20,333 bases of DNA from an uncultured Eubacterium sp. (GCF_934295145.1 NZ_CAKRAS010000053.1:1-20333), one strand, 5' to 3'; shown: positions 13,031 to 20,333, numbered from the stretch's first letter. The notes: a model not told the origin generated them from the letters alone. Numbers and translations are program-made.

Positions 13031-14368
13031 ATGTTGCAGCGAGTAGGGGAAACAGTAGATCCAAAAGATGCTGTGGTAAAAATCAAAGATGCATGTTTTC
13101 CTGCACCGTTTGCATCTGAATTAGAGTATAATTCTCCGGTTCACGGCAATTGGAATATTGTACATACCGGAATGCTGGTACCAGAAGCGATTCAAATCTA
13201 TGTCTGTGCGGACAACTGTATGCGAGGTGTTGTGCTGACAGCGGCAGAAATGAATGCGGCAGATCGATTTTCTTTTGTCATTGTGGAAGAACAACATGTT
13301 TTAAACGGCAATTTAGAGGACATTACGATTGAGGGCGTGACGGATGTACTGAACAAACGTGGGGATCATCCGAAGGCAGTACTGTTGTTCACGGTGTGTC
13401 TGCATCATTTTGTGGGAAGCAATCTGACTTATATTTATGACGAATTGGAACGCCGTTTCCCGGATATTTGTTTTGTTCGCTGTTACATGGATCCAATCAT
13501 GCAAAAACATGGTCTGACGCCGGATCAGAAGCTGCGAAAAGCCATGTATGATCCTTTGCCGGAGTGTGAGGCAGATGAAAAAACGGTATCGGTATTCGGC
13601 AGTGATTTTGTACTGGATGAAAGCAGTGATATCAAGCGCTTATTGAGACGATATGGTTATACTGTAAGAGAACTTCCAGCCTGTGAAACATGGCAGGATC
13701 TGCAGGATATGAGTAAGGGCCGATTGTTTCTGGACATCTACCCGGCGGGAAAATACGGAATGGAGACACAGGCGCGGCGCTTGCATCGTGAGCATCTGTA
13801 TCTGCCAGGCAGCTTTGATTATGATGAAATCGAACAGCAGCTAAAGCAGCTGACGGATGCTTTAGGGCTTCCGGAAGTGAGCCGGGAAGCACTGGATGTG
13901 GAACGTGCTGCCTGTGAGGAAGTTCTGGTAAAAGCGAAAGCACTGATCGGAGATATGCCGATCACGCTGGATTACTTGTATCATCCGAGACCATTGGGGC
14001 TGGCAAAACTGCTTTTGACCCATGGATTTAACGTAAAGGCAGTGTATCTGGATGGTATCAGTCCGGAGGAAAAAGATGCTTTTGACTGGCTGCAGGAATA
14101 TGCACCGGAACTGGAACTGATCGCAACGATTCAGGTGAAAATGCGTGTATTGCCAAGAGGCGGTGAAGAGGAAGTACTTGCTATCGGACAAAAAGCAGCA
14201 TATTTTAGTCGCAGCCGCCATTTTGTAAATCTGGTGCAGGGGGAAGGCCTGTATGGATTTGACGGTATCCGCAGAACAGCAGAATTGATGATGGAAGCGT
14301 ATCGTGAGGAAAAAGATACAGAAAAACTTGTAGTACAAAAAGGATGGGGGTGCGAGTGCTGCCTATGA
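13031..14368 (+). CDS. NifD-like nitrogenase component 1, alpha-type (set 2)
   Basis: 445 aa; the ATG follows the previous stop directly (TAGATG). Possible Fe-S ligands: Cys22 (KDACFPAPF), Cys59 and Cys63 (YVCADNCMRG) and Cys123 (TVCLHHF), so three NifD-type positions (equivalents of Cys62, 88 and 154) can be matched, unlike the set 1 protein. It shares YNSP and the LVP-x-I spacing with set 1. The C-terminus is odd: it ends GWGCECCL, a Cys441-x-Cys443-Cys444 cluster one residue from the end, which could bind metal or a cofactor during assembly. No clear FeMo-cofactor ligands are seen. Its stop overlaps the NifK-like start (ATGA). Confidence 0.83.
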   Translation: MLQRVGETVDPKDAVVKIKDACFPAPFASELEYNSPVHGNWNIVHTGMLVPEAIQIYVCADNCMRGVVLTAAEMNAADRFSFVIVEEQHVLNGNLEDITIEGVTDVLNKRGDHPKAVLLFTVCLHHFVGSNLTYIYDELERRFPDICFVRCYMDPIMQKHGLTPDQKLRKAMYDPLPECEADEKTVSVFGSDFVLDESSDIKRLLRRYGYTVRELPACETWQDLQDMSKGRLFLDIYPAGKYGMETQARRLHREHLYLPGSFDYDEIEQQLKQLTDALGLPEVSREALDVERAACEEVLVKAKALIGDMPITLDYLYHPRPLGLAKLLLTHGFNVKAVYLDGISPEEKDAFDWLQEYAPELELIATIQVKMRVLPRGGEEEVLAIGQKAAYFSRSRHFVNLVQGEGLYGFDGIRRTAELMMEAYREEKDTEKLVVQKGWGCECCL

Positions 14369-15504
14369 GACAATCATATCGAATCATACCAATTTATACG
14401 GCAGATGTGTCTGGTGTCTGTTCTGCATTGTACGAGCTTGGCGGAATGACCGTGATGCACGATCCTTCCGGTTGTAACTCTACTTATAATACGCATGATG
14501 AAATCCGCTGGTATGATCAGGACAGTCTGATCTTTATCTCCGGTTTGACAGAAATCGACGCAATCATGGGAAATGATCGGAAATTCATTGATGATATTGA
14601 GCATGCGGCGCGGGAATTACATCCCAAATTCATTGCATTGGCAGGATCACCGATTCCCTTTATGAATGGAACCGATTTTCCGGCGATTGCAAGAGTGATT
14701 GAGACAGAAACCGGGATCCCAACATTTTCTGTACCAACGAATGGCATGCATGATTATGTGTATGGTGCAGGTATTGCACTGGAGGAAATCGCAAAGCGAT
14801 TCACAGAAGAAGCGGGTACAAAGAATGCTATACAGAAACCGGAAATCAGATTTAGACGAAGTGTGAACTTGCTGGGTGTAACCCCGTTAGACTTCGGACC
14901 GCAGAAAAATGTAAATCTGCTGAAAGAAAACCTGCACAAATATGGTTGGAATGTATTATCTACCTGGGCGATGGGCGATTCTTTGGAGACATTGCAAATG
15001 GCAGGAACCGCAGAGGTCAATCTGGTAGTGTCTGCCGTTGGTCTGCGGGCAGCAAAAGTGCTTCAGGAAAAATATGGAACACCATATGTGATCGGAACGC
15101 CAAATGAGTGGCTGGCAGAGAATATTTCAAAGAGGATGGAAAATGCGATAGAGCAGCTATCCAGTGCATTTATTCCAGAAGCAGTATATCTGAAGGATCG
15201 CATACAGACAAGTGCTGAAATTACCCTGATTGGAGAACCTGTCACTATGGGTTCGCTGGCAGCAGGCATCGAGAAAGTATATGGCCGTTCAGCGCGCGTG
15301 TTCTGTCCGCTAAAAGAATGTGAAAATCTGATTGGTGAAAAAGATGCCATTGTCCTTGGAGAAGAGGCAATGGAAAAAGCTTTGAAAGATGCAAAAATTA
15401 TTGTAGCTGATCCGTTATACAGACCAATCACTCCAAAAGACTGCGAGTTTTATGAATTGCCGCATGTAGCATTTTCTGGTAGGATATTTTTAAGCAGATT
15501 TTAA
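14365..15504 (+). CDS. NifK-like nitrogenase component 1, beta-type (set 2)
   Basis: 379 aa from the ATG at 14365, which overlaps the NifD-like stop as ATGA; an in-frame ATG at 14344 would add seven residues and has no better ribosome site. Shared with set 1: ADVSGVCSALYELGG, DPSGC (Cys37), DEIRWY, GLTEIDAIMGND, GSPIPFMNGTD. Only Cys19 and Cys37 lie in the N-terminal region, compared with Cys32/37/42 in set 1, so cluster binding probably differs. A segment LLGVTPLDFG begins the second Rossmann-like domain. It is expected to pair with the preceding NifD-like protein. tadA follows after 81 nt with no terminator seen. Confidence 0.85.
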   Translation: MRQSYRIIPIYTADVSGVCSALYELGGMTVMHDPSGCNSTYNTHDEIRWYDQDSLIFISGLTEIDAIMGNDRKFIDDIEHAARELHPKFIALAGSPIPFMNGTDFPAIARVIETETGIPTFSVPTNGMHDYVYGAGIALEEIAKRFTEEAGTKNAIQKPEIRFRRSVNLLGVTPLDFGPQKNVNLLKENLHKYGWNVLSTWAMGDSLETLQMAGTAEVNLVVSAVGLRAAKVLQEKYGTPYVIGTPNEWLAENISKRMENAIEQLSSAFIPEAVYLKDRIQTSAEITLIGEPVTMGSLAAGIEKVYGRSARVFCPLKECENLIGEKDAIVLGEEAMEKALKDAKIIVADPLYRPITPKDCEFYELPHVAFSGRIFLSRF

Positions 15505-15585
15505 CAAAATGAAAGAAGTCCCCTGTTTCAATTGCGTGAAGCAATAAGGGCGGTACTTACTGAGAAAAGGATGAATAATATAACC

Positions 15586-16080
15586 ATGACTACAGATGAA
15601 AAATACATGAAGCAAGCGATAAAACAGGCAAAGAAGGCATACGCTATCGATGAAGTGCCCATCGGCTGCGTCATCGTAAATGATGCCGACGGCAAAATTA
15701 TTGCCCGGGGTTACAACCGTCGAAATACAGATAAAAACACGCTCTCCCATGCGGAATTAAATGCAATCCGCAAGGCGAGCAAAAAACTGGGAGACTGGCG
15801 TCTGGAAGGATGTACGATGTATGTGACGCTGGAGCCGTGCCAGATGTGTGCCGGTGCATTAGTGCAGTCACGGATTGACCGGGTGGTGATCGGAAGTATG
15901 AACCCAAAGGCAGGCTGTGCAGGATCCGTATTAAATCTGCTGCAGATTGCCAGTTTTAATCATCAGGTGGAAATCGTGCAGGGAGTCTGCCAGGAAGAGT
16001 GCTCTGCGATGCTGAGCAGTTTTTTCAAAGAATTACGGGAGAAGAAAAAGCGGGAAAATGAAACAAAGTGCAGGGTGTAG
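15586..16080 (+). CDS. tadA: tRNA-specific adenosine deaminase TadA
   Basis: 164 aa from the ATG at 15586; ATGs at 15571 and 15532 are in frame too, and the start is uncertain because the only Shine-Dalgarno-like AAAAGG lies 15 nt upstream. TadA converts adenosine-34 to inosine in tRNA-Arg(ACG). Signatures: HAE (55-57) with the catalytic glutamate, and PCxxC (84-88) as zinc ligands, followed by AGALVQSRIDRVVIG and NPKAGCAGS. Normal length with a lysine-rich tail (REKKKREN). It is a housekeeping gene that marks the end of the hyp/nitrogenase-like region. Confidence 0.95.
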   Translation: MTTDEKYMKQAIKQAKKAYAIDEVPIGCVIVNDADGKIIARGYNRRNTDKNTLSHAELNAIRKASKKLGDWRLEGCTMYVTLEPCQMCAGALVQSRIDRVVIGSMNPKAGCAGSVLNLLQIASFNHQVEIVQGVCQEECSAMLSSFFKELREKKKRENETKCRV

Positions 16081-16136
16081 TGATACTGGAGAAAACTGTC
16101 ATCATAATATGTTAGTTACATATGCGTAAGCGAAAC

Positions 16137-16161
16137 AAAAAGGACTGCTCTGCAGCAGTCC
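16137..16161 (-). terminator. Rho-independent terminator of the pilin gene
   Basis: GGACTGCT (16142-16149) pairs with AGCAGTCC (16154-16161) around CTGC; on the minus strand it is followed by TTTTT. It lies just downstream of the pilin stop. Confidence 0.85.
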
Positions 16162-16167
16162 GTATAA

Positions 16168-16794
16168 TTAAAGAATTTTACCATTTTTTTCACAAATTGG
16201 AGATTGACCGGCTGTCATAGTCACCAAGTAACCATCTTTGCCGAAATTTATGGCAAGAACCTTGCAGTTTTTGTCATAAAAAATTTGAATAAATACAGCA
16301 TTTTTTGGAGGATTGGATCCAAAATTATATTTAATACTGTTGTTCAATGTCGCACCGGAGGTTGGAACATTGCTATTTCCGAAATTATATTGGGAATTAT
16401 TTTTGCTCTGACTGTCTAAATAGATCAGAACTTGCTGGGCTATCCACTGACTGGCAGTTGTTGGATTTTTATGCCAGTTCTTTTGTTCATCAGAAAACGT
16501 TGCATTTGATATACGACCAAGACATTTTTTGTAAGTTTTACCATCAATTGTACAAGAATTGGTCAATGCATTGTTCATACTTTTCTCATCAATATTCAAA
16601 CCATAGTATTCAGAAGCGGCAGATTGTGCTGCCGTCCAGATACCTTTTGCTTCGGATTCAATCGATCTTGCTTTTGATTTGTCAATATATCCGGTCAGTG
16701 CCGGGATGAGTAATGCAGCAAGAATCGCTATAATAACAAGAACAACAATAAGTTCTACCAGTGTAAAACCTTTTTTGGCTTTCAGTTTTGACAT
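16168..16794 (-). CDS. Type IV prepilin-like protein
   Basis: 208 aa; AGGGAG lies upstream of the ATG at 16794. The N-terminus is a class III prepilin signal: a short basic leader MSKLKAKKG, peptidase cut between Gly9 and Phe10, Glu14 (the fifth residue of the mature chain), then a hydrophobic helix (LIVVLVIIAILAALLIPAL). The remainder is a globular domain rich in Asn, Ser and Lys, with cysteines at CTIDGKTYKKC and NCK that might form a disulfide. It would be assembled by a type IV pilus or pseudopilus machine, but no ATPase, peptidase or platform gene is next to it, so it is an orphan subunit. It has its own promoter and terminator. Adhesion, motility or DNA uptake are all possible. Confidence 0.9.
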   Translation of the reverse strand: MSKLKAKKGFTLVELIVVLVIIAILAALLIPALTGYIDKSKARSIESEAKGIWTAAQSAASEYYGLNIDEKSMNNALTNSCTIDGKTYKKCLGRISNATFSDEQKNWHKNPTTASQWIAQQVLIYLDSQSKNNSQYNFGNSNVPTSGATLNNSIKYNFGSNPPKNAVFIQIFYDKNCKVLAINFGKDGYLVTMTAGQSPICEKNGKIL

Positions 16795-16856
16795 TATCGA
16801 ACTCCCTTCTTTTTCTGGGATTGGTATGTGACATTAAAAATTGTGGATTTTCAGCC

Positions 16857-16885
16857 ATTATATCATGATATGCGTAATATTTCCA
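16857..16885 (-). promoter_or_regulatory. Pilin promoter
   Basis: On the minus strand: TGGAAA (16885-16880), a 17-nt spacer, TATAAT (16862-16857), about 60 nt upstream of the pilin ATG. The -10 is perfect and the -35 moderate. Confidence 0.6.
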
Positions 16886-16927
16886 TAAAAAATGTGACCA
16901 TATCCCATTGTCGGTTACCATATGGTA
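16860..16927. promoter_or_regulatory. Two perfect 12-bp palindromes upstream of the pilin
   Basis: ATATCATGATAT (16860-16871) lies against the pilin -10 box; TACCATATGGTA (16916-16927) lies ~30 bp upstream of the -35. A related half-site ACCATAT occurs at ~16898. They could be operators for the divergent regulator at 17208 or another factor. Confidence 0.4.
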
Positions 16928-17046
16928 TGTGAAATGAAAGAAAATTTGTTGACAGCAATTAATATCCAACCTGACTTTCAGAGTTGAATAGTAAAATATG
17001 GTGCTAAATCCTAAAGACGGGAAAAATTGAAAATGAAGAATGTGGT

Positions 17047-17085
17047 GAGAAGAAATTGCAAATTTGCAATTTCTTCTCTTTTTTC
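17047..17085 (+). terminator. Perfect 32-nt palindrome with U-run (orphan terminator)
   Basis: A perfect inverted repeat at 17047-17078, GAGAAGAAATTGCAAA and its complement, is followed by TTTTTT. It is a very strong plus-strand terminator, yet no plus-strand gene ends before it. It implies a short RNA or a regulator leader starting somewhere in 16930-17040; that stretch contains GGTGCTAAATCC and GACGGGAAAA, which I cannot assign. The rest of the 413-bp gap between pilin and regulator holds no gene. Confidence 0.75.
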
Positions 17086-17207
17086 TGTGCAAAAATATTA
17101 AAAATCACACCGATTTTTTCAAAAATAGTACGATGTTAAAAAAACGTCTTTTTGATATACTAAACACAACAAAATATAATGATGCAACAGGAAGAAGATG
17201 GATAGAT

Positions 17208-18488
17208 ATGGGAAAAAAGGAAGAAATATCTTCCCCGGGAAAACAACTGGAAAGATTATGTGAAATTGAAGGAATATCAAAAAGTGAATTCGCAAGGCGC
17301 CTGGGTGTGGCACCTTCACAGATCAGCAGAATATTCAGTGGGGAGACAAAGTCAATCAGCAGTGATCTTCTGGTACGGATCGCAAGAGAATTTCAGGTAT
17401 CCACAGATTATATTTTAGGAATAGAGACAGCTGACAGAGAGAATGCGAACGGGGAGATGGAGCGGTCAGAGGAAGCAGGAAGGGAAAAAACAGTCCACAT
17501 CCCGATGCTTCTTATGAGTACGGCATTTCAACCGGGACAATGCCTTGCCATGATCGAACAGATTCAGAATGCAGATGTAAAAAAGATGGCATATTGCGAA
17601 TACTATTATTTTACCGGGCAGCATGATAAGGCAGTAAATCTGACAGAATTATATTTGAATCATTCGGATCCGATGCTGCGCCTGTCAGCATGCCTGATCC
17701 ATATATTTGCCAATCTTTCCCTGAATCATATCAATGCTGCGAAAGGTGGATTGGAAAGTCTGAAAGTGAACCTCAGGCAGGTTCTTTCCGTAGAGACAGA
17801 TCGAAAAACAAAGGCGATGGGAATTTTTGTGGCTGTTGCTGCCAGTACGCTTCTGCATCTGCCCATGGGCGAAATCCCGTCCCCGTCAGAGTATCTGAAC
17901 GAACTGCCAAAAGGAATGCGGTTGTGGGGCTGTTATGTATTGGCGCACAAAGCTTATCTGGAGCAGGAGTATGAAAAGTCCCTTGGAATTGTGGAAACCT
18001 GCAAGATGCTGAGTACAGAGATTTATCCGATCGCGTTGATCTATCAGAATCTTATGGGTGCTATGGCATGCATGAACCTGCGTCAATCAGAAGCGGCAAA
18101 AGCATATTTTATGGAAGCCTGGAGAATCGCAAAACCGGATGGATTGATTGAGGGTATCGGAGAACATCATGGTTTGCTACAGGGGCTGATTGAAACCTGT
18201 CTGAAGACAGATGATCCGGAAGGATACAAGAAAGTGATTCAGATCACATATCAGTTCAGTTATGGCTGGCGGAGAATCCATAATCCGGAGACGAAAGAGG
18301 ATATTGCCGATAATCTGACGACTACGGAATTTACCATTGCCATGCTGGCGAACCGGGGATGGACCAATGCGGAAATTGCAGAACATATGAATATGACACT
18401 GCGCACGGTGAAACAGCATCTGTCATCGGTATTTCATAAATTAAATATCGACAATCGAGGACAGTTAAAGGCATATATGTTGAAGTAA
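17208..18488 (+). CDS. XRE-LuxR double helix-turn-helix regulator
   Basis: 426 aa from the ATG at 17208 (AGGAAG upstream); the frame is open back to 17064 but that part overlaps the orphan terminator. Residues ~11-70 are an XRE/Cro-type helix-turn-helix (SKSEFARRLGVAPSQISRIF, then a DYILG ending). Residues ~130-360 are helical with TPR-like repeats (YYYFTGQHDKAVNL, AHKAYLEQEYEKSLGIVE). Residues ~370-426 are a LuxR-type DNA-binding domain (LTTTEFTIAMLANRGWTNAE then RTVKQHLSSVFHKLN). Two different DNA-binding domains on one chain around a sensor-like TPR core is unusual. It may sense a peptide or protein partner. Neighbours suggest control of the divergent pilin gene and/or the secreted protein downstream; neither is shown. 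Confidence 0.85.
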   Translation: MGKKEEISSPGKQLERLCEIEGISKSEFARRLGVAPSQISRIFSGETKSISSDLLVRIAREFQVSTDYILGIETADRENANGEMERSEEAGREKTVHIPMLLMSTAFQPGQCLAMIEQIQNADVKKMAYCEYYYFTGQHDKAVNLTELYLNHSDPMLRLSACLIHIFANLSLNHINAAKGGLESLKVNLRQVLSVETDRKTKAMGIFVAVAASTLLHLPMGEIPSPSEYLNELPKGMRLWGCYVLAHKAYLEQEYEKSLGIVETCKMLSTEIYPIALIYQNLMGAMACMNLRQSEAAKAYFMEAWRIAKPDGLIEGIGEHHGLLQGLIETCLKTDDPEGYKKVIQITYQFSYGWRRIHNPETKEDIADNLTTTEFTIAMLANRGWTNAEIAEHMNMTLRTVKQHLSSVFHKLNIDNRGQLKAYMLK

Positions 18489-18610
18489 AAAAAGCGGCAC
18501 ATAGAAAAAGAAACTGGTGTTTGTAAAGCCGGAAAATAAGAAAAAAGGGGTTTTTCGGTTTCAGATGCCAGCGTTCTAGCAGAGGAAGAAGTTTGGAAGT
18601 TATGCTGGAA

Positions 18611-18649
18611 GAATCGCAGGAAGCCTTATAAAATCAAGGCTGAAGATTC
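18611..18649 (+). promoter_or_regulatory. Leader hairpin of the secreted-protein gene
   Basis: GAATC (18611-18615) pairs with GATTC (18645-18649), and inside it AGCCTT (18622-18627) pairs with AAGGCT (18636-18641). It lies ~35 nt before the start codon, upstream of a GGAGGAGG site. The other ~150 bases of the gap hold nothing clear. Confidence 0.35.
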
Positions 18650-18683
18650 CGAAAAGTTATGGTGAAACGGAGGAGGGAATAAA

Positions 18684-20321
18684 ATGAAGAAGAGGATTTT
18701 GTGTATTCTGCTTATACTGTTCATGATTGTAAGCTTAGTTCCGCAGACGGCTTATGCAATGGTAGGTGCAGTAAGGAACGAGAACGCTGCCACCTCAAGT
18801 GGACGAGAGAATTATAACGGATGGGCGGTGCGGTGGATTCAAAACGACTACCTGCGCCTGTATGTATTGCGAAGCGCAAGTGCCGCAGGTGGTAATGCAA
18901 ACACCTATCTGGCGACGGTACCTGCACGAACCACTGCGTCCGCAAAAGAGGCGTATAACATGGTGTTCACGAAGGGCATCTATCAGCGTCCTTATTTCAC
19001 GCTGGATTCTGAGGAGATATCTTGGGACACCAGAAACGTAAATTTTGGGGATAATGGATCCTCGATCATCGTGAAGTATGCACTGGGTAATTTTAAGTAT
19101 AGCGTAACAACCACTTATTCCATTACCGCATTGGATGCGGGTGTGTACAATGGGCAGAGTTCCTCGGGTCATCTGAACTATGACGATAACGATAAAGGGA
19201 GAACCTATGGCGTTCGCTGTGCATTTGAAGCCGGATATTACGATGGATATAAAAAGCCTTGGATGGAAAATTGCAGTCTGCAATTCCATACGCAAATGAA
19301 GGGCTTTACCAGGATGGGACACGAAAGTGCGCCAAATGCAGCGGGGTTATATATGAGTACCGCTACGGGCAGCTCTGCCGAGGGCTACACCCACACCAGC
19401 ACCGGTATTGCTACAGATATGCTACACGTAAAGACAAATAATCTTAGCTGGTGGAGTACACCATCTGCCGGTATGCAGAGCAGAGGAACGGCTATCACCG
19501 AGGTTATGACCAAGGGATATTCTTGGGCAAATCCTTTTGCGGCTTTGTCTGATCTGTATTCTGTTTATGTGGACGGTCATTATATGAACCAAATGTCTGT
19601 AGTGGATTCGCTGTCCGAGTATTTTTCGACAACAAAATCCGGTGATGTAACGTTGGAAACTCCACTGTCCTTGCAGGGATATGAGAGGCAGAATGTGAAT
19701 GGAGCTACCCTTTGGGGTTATCGGGATTTGTACAAGGATGGTGAAGAAGGTTTTACACCTAACGATAATATTACGATTAGCGAGGACGCTAAACATCTGG
19801 GTATTTACAAGGTAAAAGGTAAGGAAGATAAATATCAGGCTGTACCTGCAAGCAGCGAAAGCGAGCTGACCGCTAATCAGAAAAAATATGGAGATCCGGT
19901 GGCGGTTATCCGAGGCGATTATTACGAGGAAAAAGGTAGTTATGTATTCTCCTCCGGTGTTGCGGCATTGTCCCAGACCATCACGGCGGTCTGGCCTGTC
20001 GGCAACGGCAGCTTCTCTGTGGACAAGGATGGCAACATCAGCTTAAGCAAAATTGCCCTGAATGCGCCTACCTTCAAATTCTATCAGGATAACGGACAAA
20101 ATGAAAACGGTCTTTCTATGAAGATTGGAGAGAACGGACTGGAAGCAACGATTGTTCCATCCGCTAACTCCGCGGTTATGTCCATCGATATCCCAGGTAC
20201 GACGATCACAGTGGAAGGAACGGTGATAAAGCCTGATGGTAGCATCAGCTTTACAGGCAAATCGGAATTGTGCGCCCAGACAAGGGCGAGTAGTCTAGCA
20301 GGTGGAATGCCTGTCTGGTAA
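18684..20321 (+). CDS. Secreted protein of unknown function, interrupted by a group II intron
   Basis: 545 codons are open, but only the first 528 belong to the host gene; the last 17 codons read into intron sequence. GGAGGAGG precedes the ATG. A Sec signal peptide is clear: MKKR, a hydrophobic core (ILCILLILFMIVSLV), and a likely cut after QTAYA. The mature part is rich in Tyr, Ser, Thr, Asn and Gly (ENYNGWAVRWIQNDYLRLYV) with beta-type repeats toward the end (VDKDGNISLSKI, TVEGTVIKPDGSISFTGKSE), like large surface proteins of Lachnospiraceae. No catalytic domain is recognised. The remaining part of the gene should lie beyond the intron, outside the window. Unless the intron splices, the product is truncated and lacks any cell-wall anchor it may have had. 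Confidence 0.75.
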   Translation: MKKRILCILLILFMIVSLVPQTAYAMVGAVRNENAATSSGRENYNGWAVRWIQNDYLRLYVLRSASAAGGNANTYLATVPARTTASAKEAYNMVFTKGIYQRPYFTLDSEEISWDTRNVNFGDNGSSIIVKYALGNFKYSVTTTYSITALDAGVYNGQSSSGHLNYDDNDKGRTYGVRCAFEAGYYDGYKKPWMENCSLQFHTQMKGFTRMGHESAPNAAGLYMSTATGSSAEGYTHTSTGIATDMLHVKTNNLSWWSTPSAGMQSRGTAITEVMTKGYSWANPFAALSDLYSVYVDGHYMNQMSVVDSLSEYFSTTKSGDVTLETPLSLQGYERQNVNGATLWGYRDLYKDGEEGFTPNDNITISEDAKHLGIYKVKGKEDKYQAVPASSESELTANQKKYGDPVAVIRGDYYEEKGSYVFSSGVAALSQTITAVWPVGNGSFSVDKDGNISLSKIALNAPTFKFYQDNGQNENGLSMKIGENGLEATIVPSANSAVMSIDIPGTTITVEGTVIKPDGSISFTGKSELCAQTRASSLAGGMPVW

Positions 20322-20333
20322 GGTCTAACCAAC
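20270..20333 (+). mobile_element. 5' end of a bacterial group II intron (partial)
   Basis: GTGCGCCCAGA starting at 20270 is the canonical bacterial group II intron 5' boundary (GUGYG; the same first ten bases as the lactococcal LtrB intron). It is followed by the early domain I pattern: GCCC/GGGC and the stem CAGGT-ggaatg-CCTG. It splits codon 529 of the secreted-protein gene after its second base. The catalytic domain V and any intron-encoded reverse transcriptase lie beyond the window. Orientation matches the host gene, so splicing could restore it. Confidence 0.75.

Noticed and set aside
2630..15504. A true nitrogen-fixation cluster
   Set aside because: No nifB, nifE or nifN, short subunits, and no clear FeMo-cofactor ligands; nitrogenase-like is the safer call.
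15509..15547. 12-codon peptide with two cysteines (MKEVPCFNCVKQ) between the NifK-like gene and tadA
   Set aside because: Too short and without a clear ribosome site; chance cannot be excluded.
17064..17207. N-terminal extension of the XRE-LuxR regulator
   Set aside because: It overlaps a perfect terminator palindrome and lacks family similarity; the ATG at 17208 has a better context.
20270..20321. Native C-terminus of the secreted protein
   Set aside because: The codons coincide with the canonical group II intron 5' sequence and change character abruptly from the preceding beta-repeat pattern.

Overview
The window looks like a chromosomal segment of an anaerobic gut-type Firmicute, most likely Lachnospiraceae. 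That is inferred from moderate GC, strong GGAGG ribosome-binding sites, protein style, many palindromic intergenic repeats, a tiny holin-like type I toxin and an orphan type IV pilin. No rRNA, tRNA or CRISPR array was seen.

Layout. (1) 63-2155: a structured repeat, an EthD-like (dimeric alpha/beta barrel) gene on the minus strand, and a divergent MerR regulator; between them is a textbook 19-bp-spacer MerR-type promoter. (2) 2496-5772: a promoter, a ~100-nt leader ending in a strong terminator, then a tight NifH-like / NifD-like / NifK-like trio (set 1). (3) 5788-6181: two structured palindromic elements. (4) 6219-11628: hypF, a previously unlisted type I toxin-antitoxin cassette, hypC-hypD, two structured elements, and hypE. 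(5) 11641-11947: another two structured elements. (6) 11988-15504: a TM1266-like small protein and a second NifH/NifD/NifK-like trio (set 2) with overlapping or abutting genes, followed by tadA. (7) 16137-20333: a lone type IV prepilin on the minus strand, a fused XRE-LuxR regulator, and a secreted protein whose reading frame is cut by the 5' end of a group II intron that runs off the window.

The main point is the pairing, in one locus, of two paralogous nitrogenase-like systems with hypF, hypC, hypD and hypE. HypCDEF build the Fe(CN)2CO moiety of [NiFe]-hydrogenase. No hydrogenase subunit, no hypA/hypB (nickel insertion) and no nifB/E/N is visible, although both flanks of the cluster are in view. 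The catalytic residues of the Hyp proteins and the ATP- and cluster-binding residues of both NifH-like proteins are intact. My inference is that this could be a redox enzyme system, or a cofactor assembly line, that uses a cyanide/CO-ligated iron in a nitrogenase-like scaffold. The cautious alternative is that the Hyp proteins serve a hydrogenase elsewhere in the genome.

The second theme is structured DNA/RNA. Three copies of one long hairpin element (63-260, 5788-6000, 11741-11947) and two copies of another (10502-10580, 11641-11716) keep their base-pairing while their sequences differ, including paired compensatory changes. They sit immediately after stop codons or between the modules of the cluster.
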